A stretch of 64,000 bases of DNA, taken from positions 1 through 64,000 of the forward strand of contig JBOFMT010000085.1 of assembly GCA_051658525.1 (NCBI GenBank), read 5' to 3'. The position numbers and the translations under genes are program-made. The DNA comes from JBOFMT01 sp051658525 (GTDB lineage Bacteria; Bacillota_I; Bacilli_A; Erysipelotrichales; Erysipelotrichaceae). The notes under the pieces are model-generated. The model was not told the origin of the DNA. It did no database searches and saw only the letters and a program-made list of their open reading frames with translations. This document shows positions 16,298 through 25,406 of this stretch, piece after piece. The number at the start of each line of letters is the position of its first letter. Position 1 is the first letter of the stretch.

Positions 16298-17339
16298 AGT
16301 AGCAATCGTATTTGGAGGAAACTCAAGTGAATATGGTGTTAGTTTACATAGTGTAGCATCCGTTCTAACAAACATCGATCGAGAGCGATATGATGTATGT
16401 TTGTTTGGAATTACACGCCAGGGCGATATGTATCATTATCTAGGTGACATCGAAGCCATTGAAGCGGATACGTGGATGCAAAAAGAAGTCAAGAAAGCTA
16501 CACTTTCCCTAAATCCAAGTGATCGCGGATTTATTGTTTGGGATCAAGCAGGCGTTCATGTAGAACAAGTGGATGTTGTGTTTCCTGTAATGCATGGGAA
16601 ATTTGGAGAAGATGGTACCCTACAAGGTGCACTAGCACTATCGCAACTTCCTTTTGTAGGTTGTGATACCCTAAGTTCATCGGTTTCCATGGATAAACAA
16701 TTTACGCATATTCTTTGTGAGGCGGCAGGCATTGCGATGGCACCTTACCAATGTGTCATCCAACAACCCGATTTAGATTTTGAACAATGTTATCAAGATG
16801 CGGTTGCAGCCCTAGGTTTACCAATTTTCATCAAACCTGCAAATGCTGGTTCAAGTTATGGAATTAGCAAGATCCGTGATTATGAAGGTTTTGTAGCGGG
16901 AATGGAAGCAGCATTTCAACATGACCCTAAAGTATTGTTAGAAACAACGATTAGTGGTTTTGAAGTAGGTTGTGCAGTATTAGGAAATGATACGCTCATC
17001 GTAGGAGAAGTGGATGAAATTGAAACACACCGTGATTTCTTTGATTTTGAAGGAAAATATGAAATGAGTGATTCTAAAATTCATTGTCCTGCTCGTATTT
17101 CATCAGAAATAAAAGCTGAGGTACAACGCCGTGCTCAAATCGTTTACCGTGCACTTGGATGTAGTGGATTCTCACGTGTTGACTTTTTCTTAGATGATGA
17201 ACAAAATATCGTGTTCAATGAGCTGAATACCATTCCAGGTTTCACAGCGCATTCTCGCTATCCAAGTATGATGAAAGCGATTGGGATTGATTTCACCTCA
17301 CTTATTGATCGTTTGATTCAATTGGCATTGTTGGGATAA
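16284..17339 (+). CDS. ddl: D-alanine-D-alanine ligase
   Basis: Encodes 351 residues. The ATP-grasp ligase joins two D-Ala molecules. Key features: VVFPVMHGKFGEDGTLQG, the GCDTLSSSVSMDKQFT block, KPANAGSSYGISK, EVDEIETHRDFFDFEGKY, and the C-terminal RVDFFLDDEQNIVFNELNTIPGFTAHSRYP, which carries the Mg and ATP ligands. The omega-loop ...FDFEGKYEMS ends in Tyr, which in characterised Ddl/Van enzymes goes with D-Ala specificity rather than D-Lac. It overlaps murF, and alr follows after 4 bases. Confidence 0.96.
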   Translation: MEKIRVAIVFGGNSSEYGVSLHSVASVLTNIDRERYDVCLFGITRQGDMYHYLGDIEAIEADTWMQKEVKKATLSLNPSDRGFIVWDQAGVHVEQVDVVFPVMHGKFGEDGTLQGALALSQLPFVGCDTLSSSVSMDKQFTHILCEAAGIAMAPYQCVIQQPDLDFEQCYQDAVAALGLPIFIKPANAGSSYGISKIRDYEGFVAGMEAAFQHDPKVLLETTISGFEVGCAVLGNDTLIVGEVDEIETHRDFFDFEGKYEMSDSKIHCPARISSEIKAEVQRRAQIVYRALGCSGFSRVDFFLDDEQNIVFNELNTIPGFTAHSRYPSMMKAIGIDFTSLIDRLIQLALLG

Positions 17340-17343
17340 GACG

Positions 17344-18492
17344 ATGAATTGCCGAAATAAGGAGACTGCTTGGTTGGAAATCGATTTGTCTAAGATTGAA
17401 CATAATGTAAAAGAAGTTTCCCGCTTGATTCCTGCGACATCGAAGATCATGGGGATTGTGAAAGATAATGCCTATGGACATGGTGATGTGGAAGTTGCGC
17501 AAGCGATGGAAGCAAATGGTGTTGACTTCTTTGGTGTTAGTAGTATGGAAGAGGCCGTGCGTCTTCGCAAGGCGGGCATTTCTGCTAATATCTTAATCTT
17601 AGCTTATAGTCCAATCGCACAAGTGGAACAGCTAAAAACGTACAATATCATTCAAACAATCGTTTCACTCGAACATGCAATAGCACTTGATACCTGGGCA
17701 AAGCAACATCAAACCAAGCTTTCCTGTCATCTTAAAGTGGACACGGGTATGGGGCGTGTTGGTGTTCGTTATGTGGAAGGTGATAAACGCGTAGATGAAA
17801 TTCTAGCGATTTATCAGCTCGAACATTTGCATGTAGAAGGGGTATTCTCCCATTTTAGTGTGAGTGATGATTTAGCTGAAGAGAATATAGCCTATACGAG
17901 AAATCAAATTGTATTATATGAGGAAGTATTGGCAATGCTTGCTGCACATCAAATTCCCAAACAAATCACCCATCTACAAAATAGTTATGGAATCTTAAAT
18001 TATCCAGAACTAAGCTATGACTATGTAAGACCAGGTTTATTGCATTTAGGACTTACAAGTGATATTGATATTCCCATTCAACACCCTGTTAATTTCCAAC
18101 CGATTATGGAAGGAAAAGCCATGGTTACCATGGTAAAAGAAGTGCGAGCAGGTTCTAGTATTTCTTATGGACGTAACTTTATTGCACCGGATACGATGCA
18201 AGTAGCGACACTTGGCATTGGTTATGGGGATGGCTATCCTCGTAGCATGAGCAACAAAGGTGCGCACGTGTTACTACATGGTGTATACTGTGAGGTAATT
18301 GGGAATATTTGTATGGATCAAATATTAATCGATGCGCGCGGTGTAAAGGTACAAGTAGAAGATGTGGTTACATTATTTGGTCAAGAGGGAACGCATAGCT
18401 TACCCATAGATCAAATCGCTCAAAAAGCGAATACGATTAATAATGATATCTTATGTATGTTGAACACGCGGTTACCAAGATACTACAAATAA
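17344..18492 (+). CDS. alr: Alanine racemase
   Basis: Encodes 382 residues. This PLP enzyme converts L-Ala to D-Ala for the Ddl reaction encoded just upstream. The PLP-lysine motif is GIVKDNAYGHG near residue 39, and the second catalytic residue, a Tyr, is in GSSISYGRNF near residue 275; VKVDTGMGR-like LKVDTGMGRVG and GYGDGYPR are also present. The order murF-ddl-alr gives a compact D-Ala-D-Ala branch for peptidoglycan. The stop codon lies inside the terminator stem. Confidence 0.96.
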   Translation: MNCRNKETAWLEIDLSKIEHNVKEVSRLIPATSKIMGIVKDNAYGHGDVEVAQAMEANGVDFFGVSSMEEAVRLRKAGISANILILAYSPIAQVEQLKTYNIIQTIVSLEHAIALDTWAKQHQTKLSCHLKVDTGMGRVGVRYVEGDKRVDEILAIYQLEHLHVEGVFSHFSVSDDLAEENIAYTRNQIVLYEEVLAMLAAHQIPKQITHLQNSYGILNYPELSYDYVRPGLLHLGLTSDIDIPIQHPVNFQPIMEGKAMVTMVKEVRAGSSISYGRNFIAPDTMQVATLGIGYGDGYPRSMSNKGAHVLLHGVYCEVIGNICMDQILIDARGVKVQVEDVVTLFGQEGTHSLPIDQIAQKANTINNDILCMLNTRLPRYYK

Positions 18493-18514
18493 GCTGGAAG
18501 CAGCTTATTTTTTT
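18488..18514 (+). terminator. murF-ddl-alr terminator, overlapping the alr stop
   Basis: AATAAGCTG / CAGCTTATT 9-bp perfect stem, 4-base loop, T-run. The alr TAA (18490-18492) is part of the left arm. Confidence 0.88.
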
Positions 18515-18528
18515 AAAGGAGAAGTACG

Positions 18529-20136
18529 ATGTGGAAAGTTTCAAATATTAAAATAGAATTACAAGCGGATACTGAAGCTAAGTTACAACAAGAAGTTGCG
18601 AAGAAACTAGGTTGTAAACCACAAGAGCTTTTGGAATTAAAGATTGTAAAAAAATCAATCGATGCGCGTAAAAAACCGGAGATTTACTTTAACTATACCG
18701 TACATGTAGCGACCAAACGCCAAGGTAAACCAAAAAAAGATGTAAGTTTCATTGAAGAGAAGCCGTATCAATTTCCAATACCACAAAGTAAACCCGAACA
18801 CCCACCGATCGTGGTTGGGTTTGGTCCAGCGGGTATGATGGCGGCTTTGATGTTAGCGCAACAAGGAATGTGCCCCATTGTGTTTGAACGCGGTGGTGAT
18901 GTTAGTGATCGTGTCAGCGCAATTGATGAATTTTGGAATCATGGAATCCTTGATCCGGAGTGTAATGTGCAATTTGGAGAAGGTGGAGCAGGTACGTTTA
19001 GTGATGGGAAACTCACTGCGCGTAGTAAAGATGAAAAAGCTGTTCGGATGTTAGAAGAGCTCGTCAAGGCTGGAGCACCGAAAGAAATCTTATATGAGGC
19101 ACATCCGCATATTGGAACAGATCGCTTACGCGATGTCGTGGTCAATATTCGTAAAACGATACTTGCTCTTGGTGGTAAGATTTGTTTCCGCTCCCGCGTT
19201 GATGCATTACTCATAGAGGATGGTGAAGTACGCGGTGTCGATGTCAATGGAGTAGCGCATCGTAGTTGTGGTGTTATTTTAGCTATCGGTCACTCTGCAC
19301 ATGATACGTTTACTTGGTTGCATGAGTCAGGAATCGACATGGAGGCAAAACCGTTTGCGGTTGGACTACGTGTGGAACAATTTCAAACACACATAGATCG
19401 CATTCAATATGGTGAACATGCCAATCATCCTGCATTAAAATCGGCGGAGTATCGGATGGTTCATACGGCTAGCAATGGCCGTGGTGTCTATTCTTTTTGC
19501 ATGTGTCCTGGAGGGTATGTAGTCGCAAGTGCTTCGAGTGAACATAGTGTTGTCACCAATGGGATGAGTGAGTATGCTCGTGATGGCGAGAATGCAAATG
19601 CAGCATTACTAGTACAAGTGTCACCAAAGGATTTCGGTCACCATCCGCTCGATGGAATGCGATACCAACAAGCATTAGAGCGTCATGCGTTTCTACTAGG
19701 TGGAAGTAACTACAAAGCTCCAGCACAACGCGTGGTAGACTTTATCGCAAACAAAGCATCAACACAGTTTGGTCAGCTTTGTCCAACCTACTCAAATGGT
19801 GTTCTACTTACCAATCTACAACCATTGTTTTCTGATGAGCTCAACCAAGCCTTGGTGGAAGGCTTACAAGGCTTTGATAAACAAATGCCAGGCTTTATCA
19901 ATGAGGATGCTATTCTAACGGGAGTAGAGACGCGTAGCTCCTCTCCGTTGCGGATCAATCGTTTGAATGGTAATTTGTTTTCATCAAGTGTAAAATATCT
20001 CTATCCATGTGGTGAAGGGGCAGGATATGCCGGTGGTATTGTATCAGCTGGTGTCGATGGTATTCGATGCGCAGCAGCACTGGTCTTTGCCCTAGAGGGA
20101 GAGATAGAGGATGAAAAAAACACTACGAGAATTTAA
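18529..20136 (+). CDS. FAD-dependent oxidoreductase (COG2509-like)
   Basis: Encodes 535 residues. An N-terminal domain of about 80 residues precedes a Rossmann FAD-binding motif VVGFGPAGMMAALMLAQQG near residue 95 with ERGGDVSDR following. Later blocks NVQFGEGGAGTFSDGKLTAR, FCMCPGGYVVASASSE, GVETRSSSPLRI and GEGAGYAGGIVSAGVDG are typical of the large uncharacterised FAD-dependent dehydrogenase family common in anaerobic Bacillota. The electron donor and substrate are unknown. AAAGGAGA precedes the start. Its end overlaps mscL by 26 bases in another frame, so the two are probably co-transcribed. Confidence 0.88.
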   Translation: MWKVSNIKIELQADTEAKLQQEVAKKLGCKPQELLELKIVKKSIDARKKPEIYFNYTVHVATKRQGKPKKDVSFIEEKPYQFPIPQSKPEHPPIVVGFGPAGMMAALMLAQQGMCPIVFERGGDVSDRVSAIDEFWNHGILDPECNVQFGEGGAGTFSDGKLTARSKDEKAVRMLEELVKAGAPKEILYEAHPHIGTDRLRDVVVNIRKTILALGGKICFRSRVDALLIEDGEVRGVDVNGVAHRSCGVILAIGHSAHDTFTWLHESGIDMEAKPFAVGLRVEQFQTHIDRIQYGEHANHPALKSAEYRMVHTASNGRGVYSFCMCPGGYVVASASSEHSVVTNGMSEYARDGENANAALLVQVSPKDFGHHPLDGMRYQQALERHAFLLGGSNYKAPAQRVVDFIANKASTQFGQLCPTYSNGVLLTNLQPLFSDELNQALVEGLQGFDKQMPGFINEDAILTGVETRSSSPLRINRLNGNLFSSSVKYLYPCGEGAGYAGGIVSAGVDGIRCAAALVFALEGEIEDEKNTTRI

Positions 20137-20503
20137 AGATTTTTTGATTCGCGGTAACGTTGTCGATTTGGCCGTTGCTGTGATTATTGCTGGTGCCTTT
20201 GGTAAAATTGTTGCAAGTTTAGTAGCAGACATCATTATGCCACTCATTGCAGCGCTTATCGGAGTTCCAAGTTTTACCGATTTGGCATGGAGCGTGGTTA
20301 GAGGAAGTGAAACCATCTTGATTCCTTATGGAAACTTTATTCAAACCATCGTTGATTTCGTCATCATTGGTTTGGTACTGTTCTTGCTTGTGAAACTCAT
20401 TACGGCTACACGTAAAAAAGTCGAAGAAGTTCCAGCAGGTCCAAGTGCAAGTGAAGTTTTACTTACTGAAATTCGTGATTTGTTGAAAGATCAAAACAAA
20501 TAA
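20111..20503 (+). CDS. mscL: Large-conductance mechanosensitive channel MscL
   Basis: Encodes 130 residues. MscL forms a homopentamer that opens under membrane tension to release solutes on osmotic downshock. The N-terminal amphipathic helix and TM1 (EFKDFLIRGNVVDLAVAVII) are highly conserved, TM2 is FVIIGLVLFLLVKLI, and the charged C-terminal helix ends LTEIRDLLKDQNK. Length is normal for the family. The start codon lies within the preceding FAD gene after GGGAGAGAGAG, with a terminator downstream. Confidence 0.97.
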   Translation: MKKTLREFKDFLIRGNVVDLAVAVIIAGAFGKIVASLVADIIMPLIAALIGVPSFTDLAWSVVRGSETILIPYGNFIQTIVDFVIIGLVLFLLVKLITATRKKVEEVPAGPSASEVLLTEIRDLLKDQNK

Positions 20504-20510
20504 CACAAAC

Positions 20511-20547
20511 AAAAGCCATAAGCTCGATGAAAAAGCTATGGCTTTTT
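20511..20547 (+). terminator. mscL terminator
   Basis: AAAAGCCATA-AGCT pairs with AGCTATGGCTTTT (one bulged A), followed by T's. Confidence 0.85.
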
Positions 20548-20653
20548 GTTATTTTTGCTGTTAAGTTGTTAAGAAAATATTCGTGTTTGGGCAACTAGTT
20601 GGACACAAGAAAGTAAAATAGTGTAAAGTTATAGGGAAAGTAGAGGTAAGTAG

Positions 20654-21523
20654 ATGGAAGAACTTTTGGATGTTATTGTTGTAGGGAGTGGACCTGCTGG
20701 TTGTTCCGCTGCAATCAATGCAAGGGTAAGAAATAAAAATGTTAAAATGTTTGGATACAAACATTTGAGTAATAAACTAATCAAAGCACATCGTATTGAT
20801 AATTATTTAGGTCATTACGGTGTTACCGGAACAGAGTTAAAAGCCGATTTCGATACGCATTTAGCTGCAATGGGCATTGAAGTGATCGAAGAAAAAATTA
20901 CTGCTATTTATAGCAATGGCGATCAGTTTATGGTCATTGGTGCAAATCAAATGTATCATTCAAAAACCGTAGTTATTGCTGGTGGAGTCGATTTAGGAAA
21001 ACAAATTGAAAACGAACTTGCATTACTAGGAGCAGGTGTGAGTTATTGTGCTACTTGTGATGCGATGTTATATCGTGGAAAAGATGTTGCCATCATTGGG
21101 TATAATGAAGAAGGTGAACACGAGGCAAACTTTGTAGCGGAAATTGCGAATAAAGTTTACTATATTCCTGTAAACAGTAAACCAAGTATTTTGCATGACA
21201 GTGTTACGATTGTACAAGATATACCAAGAAAAGTGGTAGGTACAAAATTTGTGGAAGGGTTAGAACTGAAAACACAAACGCTTACGGTTGATGGTGTCTT
21301 TATTTTACGTGATAGTGTAGAACCAGGCCAGCTTATGGCAGAGCTAGAAATCGACAACAAACACATCAAAGTTGGTCGTTTGATGGATACTAGCGTCCCT
21401 GGTGTCTTTGCAGCTGGTGATGTGGTTGGTCGTCCTTATCAATACATCAAAGCAGCAGGAGAAGGTTTGATTGCTGGGTTGAGTGCTGCAGACTATATTG
21501 ATCGTCAAAAATTAAAAAAATAA
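20654..21523 (+). CDS. Thioredoxin-reductase-like flavoprotein, probably ferredoxin-type
   Basis: Encodes 289 residues. It has the FAD-binding motif VVGSGPAGCSAAINA at residues 9-23, the redox-active CATC (Cys132, Cys135), and the C-terminal AAGDVVGRPYQYIKAAGEG block of thioredoxin reductases. The second Rossmann site lacks the GxGxxA NADPH motif: it reads GYNEEGEHEA (149-158), and the HRRxxxR phosphate-binding motif is absent (VYYIPVNSK). This loss is the mark of ferredoxin-dependent flavin thioredoxin reductases (FFTR) known from Clostridium. Reduction by ferredoxin would suit a hydrogenase-bearing anaerobe. No thioredoxin gene is adjacent. Confidence 0.82.
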   Translation: MEELLDVIVVGSGPAGCSAAINARVRNKNVKMFGYKHLSNKLIKAHRIDNYLGHYGVTGTELKADFDTHLAAMGIEVIEEKITAIYSNGDQFMVIGANQMYHSKTVVIAGGVDLGKQIENELALLGAGVSYCATCDAMLYRGKDVAIIGYNEEGEHEANFVAEIANKVYYIPVNSKPSILHDSVTIVQDIPRKVVGTKFVEGLELKTQTLTVDGVFILRDSVEPGQLMAELEIDNKHIKVGRLMDTSVPGVFAAGDVVGRPYQYIKAAGEGLIAGLSAADYIDRQKLKK

Positions 21524-21534
21524 GCTAAATGAAT

Positions 21535-21562
21535 GATGGTACTAAGGTTGCCATCTTTTTTT
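21535..21562 (+). terminator. Terminator of the flavoprotein gene
   Basis: GATGGTA / TGCCATC stem (one G-T pair), 7-base loop, seven T's. Confidence 0.8.
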
Positions 21563-21687
21563 ATCTAACAGGCAAAAGAAGGCGATATTTTACATTTATT
21601 TTGTGATTAGATGTTTTTAATTTTGTAAAAATATGGTTAAATAAAAGTAGAAGTATTCCTTTCACATAAAATGCACCGGGGGTCGTT

Positions 21688-23508
21688 ATGCAAGAAAATA
21701 CATATCATGAATGGATGGATCGATTGCTAACAGCTCCAAAGTTTTCCATTCCAATCGAAGAAATCAAAACCTTGAAATGGACGATTATTTTAGAAACAAC
21801 CAAAGCCAGTGATGCAACTGTCCTTGCGAAAAATTATTTACTTCTCAATGGGATTGAGTATTACCTGTCCAACGATTTAGGAAAAGTAAAAAATTTAGAT
21901 TGGATAGCAACAAACTTATCAAAACAAGAACATCTCTTAAAAGGCTATGTAACTTTTTTTAGTGCCCTTTGTGCTTTGGAACAAAAACATGCATTGCGCT
22001 TTCACGAGGAGATTCAACTCGTTATCGATGATCTTACCTTATCGGCAAAGTGTAAAATACAGTGTGTATTTCGTGCCTTTAGCAACCATGCGACCGACTG
22101 GCTAAGTGAAGAAGTACGTTACAACTTACTGCTTGCATATAGTAAACTTGTCACAACGTGTGATGTAAACGATGCTGCTCGGCTCTATAGCGATTTGGGG
22201 TCTTTATGGGTAAGACGCATGGAAAACGTAAGTATTGGAATGTACTATTATGAACAAGCTTGGACATTTGTTGATGGTGATCCCAATGTTATGGCGCGTA
22301 TTGCTATTTTAAAGAGTGGAGCTTATCTTTATTTTCAGCAGATAGAACAAGCGTTAGAAAACTTTAACGAGATTGATGCACTGTTGGATCACCCACACTT
22401 ATTACCCTTTGTTGAGGTCCAATTTTTATCAATTTATATGGAATTAGCTTGCTTAGCGAAACGCGAGCAATTGATGGAACAAATAAAGCTACGGTTAGAA
22501 GCTTTGCTTGATGCGCATGCCGATCAACAAAGTCAATTGATGTTGTCCTATCTCTCAGCACTAGGACGCTATTATCAGTACCACAAAGATGTGGAATCGC
22601 TCCATGGTGTGCTTCAATTCTGGAAACATTTTGAAACACAAGTATCGATTCAAATCTTCTATAATGCGACGGTACTTTATCTTGAGTTAGAGTTGGAATA
22701 CTATTTATTCCTACAAGATTTTAAACAAGCGAAAACAATGGCACTCGCTTATTTAGCTTATGCTAGTGAACATAATTCTCGTTGGGATTTACGAAAAGCT
22801 TACCAGTGGTTGAGTCAATTGGAACAAACAAATGGTGATGTGGAACAAGAAGCACTGTATCGAAGAAAGTACATACAATCACTAAGTGAGTGGAAACGTG
22901 GACAACATAAATTATATACACAACTGTTGTTGGATGAAACGGGCGTTGCTTTGTTACAACAACGGATCAAAGAGCAAAAGAGTGAACGAACGATGTTGCA
23001 TTCACTAGCCAATACGGATGTGTTAACAGGCTTGTTTAATCGGAGATATTTAAAGTATTATCGTAAGACTAAATTGAATGAACTGCAAACTTATGGGTTA
23101 TTGATGATTGATATCGATTATTTTAAGCAATACAATGATGCCTATGGACATTCCATGGGTGATGCTGCCTTGATGCGAGTGAGTCGTGTTTTACGATATG
23201 CAACCAAACGTGAAGATGTACGCATCTTTCGCTATGGCGGAGAAGAGTTCTTATTAATTGTTCAAGTAGAAACAAAAGCGCAATTAGCTCATGTTGCCCA
23301 AGGGATTCAAGCAGCAATGTTACAAGAACAAATCGAACACAAACATTCTCCCTTCCAACAAAATATGACGCTTTGTATTGGAATGAGTATGAAACCAAAA
23401 GTATCAAATAAAACGTACATGCAAGTCTTGAGTCAATGTGATGATGCATTGTATCTAGCAAAAAAAGAGGGACGAAATTGTATTCGTTCAATTGATTGGA
23501 GGGATTAG
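21688..23508 (+). CDS. GGDEF-domain diguanylate cyclase with helical N-terminal repeats
   Basis: Encodes 606 residues. Residues 1-420 are alpha-helical with the look of tetratricopeptide repeats (for example ARLYSDLGSLWVRRMENV and YYYEQAWTF), and there is no signal peptide or membrane segment. Residues 440-605 are a GGDEF domain: DVLTGLFNRRYL, MIDIDYFKQYNDAYGHSMGD, then the active-site GGEEF at 517-521, so c-di-GMP synthesis from GTP is possible. No RxxD inhibitory site lies before GGEEF. The next gene follows without a gap and encodes a protein of the same length and layout. No c-di-GMP riboswitch is seen upstream. Confidence 0.88.
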   Translation: MQENTYHEWMDRLLTAPKFSIPIEEIKTLKWTIILETTKASDATVLAKNYLLLNGIEYYLSNDLGKVKNLDWIATNLSKQEHLLKGYVTFFSALCALEQKHALRFHEEIQLVIDDLTLSAKCKIQCVFRAFSNHATDWLSEEVRYNLLLAYSKLVTTCDVNDAARLYSDLGSLWVRRMENVSIGMYYYEQAWTFVDGDPNVMARIAILKSGAYLYFQQIEQALENFNEIDALLDHPHLLPFVEVQFLSIYMELACLAKREQLMEQIKLRLEALLDAHADQQSQLMLSYLSALGRYYQYHKDVESLHGVLQFWKHFETQVSIQIFYNATVLYLELELEYYLFLQDFKQAKTMALAYLAYASEHNSRWDLRKAYQWLSQLEQTNGDVEQEALYRRKYIQSLSEWKRGQHKLYTQLLLDETGVALLQQRIKEQKSERTMLHSLANTDVLTGLFNRRYLKYYRKTKLNELQTYGLLMIDIDYFKQYNDAYGHSMGDAALMRVSRVLRYATKREDVRIFRYGGEEFLLIVQVETKAQLAHVAQGIQAAMLQEQIEHKHSPFQQNMTLCIGMSMKPKVSNKTYMQVLSQCDDALYLAKKEGRNCIRSIDWRD

Positions 23509-25326
23509 ATGCATCACTTATTCTTCGAACTAGAGATTACCTTGTATTTATTGATGACAAAAAAAGAGCTTCAACAACTAAAAAAAGAAATCTCGGTCAT
23601 GGAGATATCTGCTCAGTATCGAGCATATCTTGATTTGTTGTTATCGATGCATGAATTTGGTGATCCAAAGTCCATCCAAACCCAGTTACTAGCGTTATTA
23701 GCAAGTATGGATGATGAACATGTTGCTATGTTAATTCGAAATCGGTTGCTACTCATTGAAAATGTACTGGATCAAAACAAGCAACGAGTCTATGCCTTGG
23801 TGGAGGCAAATGAACAGTATTTAACAAGCCAACAGGATGAGCGTTATCATGTAATGCATCATTTGACGATGATACGGATGGATCGCTATTATCCGCTGAA
23901 TACCGTTCAACATCATCTTCAAGCACTTGTTCTCATTAACGATCAAAGTTATGCTGCTTATCCAAGAGTGCATGCGAAAGTAGATTTACAACTTAGTCTT
24001 TCTTATATCGTGCATCAACATGATATTGTTGAGGGCTTGCAATACATGTTACATAGCCTAGAGAACTTTATCGCTTCCAACCATACGTTGGGTACGGTAT
24101 TAACACAAAATTATATTGGTGGCATCTACTGCGATAAACTTAGAAATTATCAAGAAGCATTGCGGTATTTAAAGCCAAACTTAGACTTATTAGTACGCAA
24201 TGATTGCGAGGTCGAGCTAAAACTTATGAGCAATCAAGTGTTGATTCCCATGTTGGAATCGTACTTACAATTAGGTGATAATAAAGCGGCTAACGAGGTG
24301 TTTCAAGCATTTCAAACGTACAACCAAACGCTACAGCCACTGGATAGTAGTGATGTGATGCAAATTTCACGTTACTTTACCTATAAGATGGAAAGTGTGA
24401 AACGCATGCGAGAAACTCATTTTTTTGATTCTGTATTTGCTTTTTACCAATCCCTATCAAACTATGTCTTTACGATGTATACCCACATTGATGTTCATAT
24501 TTTCTTGTTTACCATGCACTGTGCGTTGGAAAACAACCAATATGAGCGAGCAAAACAAGTATACGAAGAACAAGCTATAGTTTGGAAACGCTATGGTTGC
24601 AAATATGAATTTGAGGCGGTATCGGCTTTGGCAAACTATGCATACGAACATCAACAATATGAGCTTGCAGCAAAATGGTATCAACTAGCCGAAGGATTGT
24701 TACACGAAGATTTAGCTAGTTCGCTAGATGAAAATCGTTTGGAACACCTGCATAAAACCAATGAGTGGGAAATCGGCCAAGAAGTATTGACTGAGTTAAC
24801 ACTGACCAATAGTGAAATTGAAGAGTCGAGTCATACCGATCATTTAACGAAGCTGTACAATCGTAGGTACTTGAAAAAAATCGTTGATACCAACCAAGTG
24901 CACGCCTCAATTGGATATTTACTCATCGATGTGGATTACTTTAAAGCTTATAATGATCATTATGGTCACTTAGCAGGAGATCGGGTCTTACAACAACTAG
25001 GAGAAGTGCTTGCTCGTTTTAATAACAATGAGGACCAATTTGTTTTTCGATATGGTGGGGAAGAATTTTTGATTTTTGCCATTGATAAAACAGCGGAGGA
25101 AATGACAACACTAGCAACAAAGATTCAAAACTGTGTCGTGGATTTGGATATCCCACATGCACATTCTTTGGTTCGCGAGCATTTAACTATTTCCCTAGGC
25201 TTAGTATTGGCACATCACCAATGTAGGAGTGACTCAAAGGATTTGATCCCATTAGCAGATATTGCGTTGTATCAAGCAAAAGAATTTGGTAGAAATCAAT
25301 ACCAGTGGTTTAAACAACCTGCTTAA
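23509..25326 (+). CDS. GGDEF-domain diguanylate cyclase, tandem paralogue
   Basis: Encodes 605 residues with the same plan as its neighbour: a soluble helical repeat region (about 1-410) and a C-terminal GGDEF domain with DHLTKLYNRRYL, LIDVDYFKAYNDHYGHLAGD and the active-site GGEEF near residue 516. No RxxD site is visible. The start codon directly abuts the upstream stop, with GGAGGG as ribosome binding site. The N-terminal halves are too diverged to align by eye, so the two may sense different partners. The pair ends at a hairpin terminator whose left arm is coding. Confidence 0.88.
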   Translation: MHHLFFELEITLYLLMTKKELQQLKKEISVMEISAQYRAYLDLLLSMHEFGDPKSIQTQLLALLASMDDEHVAMLIRNRLLLIENVLDQNKQRVYALVEANEQYLTSQQDERYHVMHHLTMIRMDRYYPLNTVQHHLQALVLINDQSYAAYPRVHAKVDLQLSLSYIVHQHDIVEGLQYMLHSLENFIASNHTLGTVLTQNYIGGIYCDKLRNYQEALRYLKPNLDLLVRNDCEVELKLMSNQVLIPMLESYLQLGDNKAANEVFQAFQTYNQTLQPLDSSDVMQISRYFTYKMESVKRMRETHFFDSVFAFYQSLSNYVFTMYTHIDVHIFLFTMHCALENNQYERAKQVYEEQAIVWKRYGCKYEFEAVSALANYAYEHQQYELAAKWYQLAEGLLHEDLASSLDENRLEHLHKTNEWEIGQEVLTELTLTNSEIEESSHTDHLTKLYNRRYLKKIVDTNQVHASIGYLLIDVDYFKAYNDHYGHLAGDRVLQQLGEVLARFNNNEDQFVFRYGGEEFLIFAIDKTAEEMTTLATKIQNCVVDLDIPHAHSLVREHLTISLGLVLAHHQCRSDSKDLIPLADIALYQAKEFGRNQYQWFKQPA

Positions 25327-25339
25327 AGGTTGTTTTTTT
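25313..25339 (+). terminator. Terminator overlapping the end of the second GGDEF gene
   Basis: AACAACCT / AGGTTGTT 8-bp stem with T-run; the stop codon is in the 6-base loop. Confidence 0.85.
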
Positions 25340-25406
25340 ATTCTTATCGTCAAAATAAACTCTTTTTTTTGATGTGATAAAATGGAGAAGAAATGAGGTG
25401 AAACCC

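Noticed and set aside
21563..21687. c-di-GMP riboswitch before the tandem GGDEF genes
   Set aside because: No GEMM-type conserved core or paired stems could be found in the leader.
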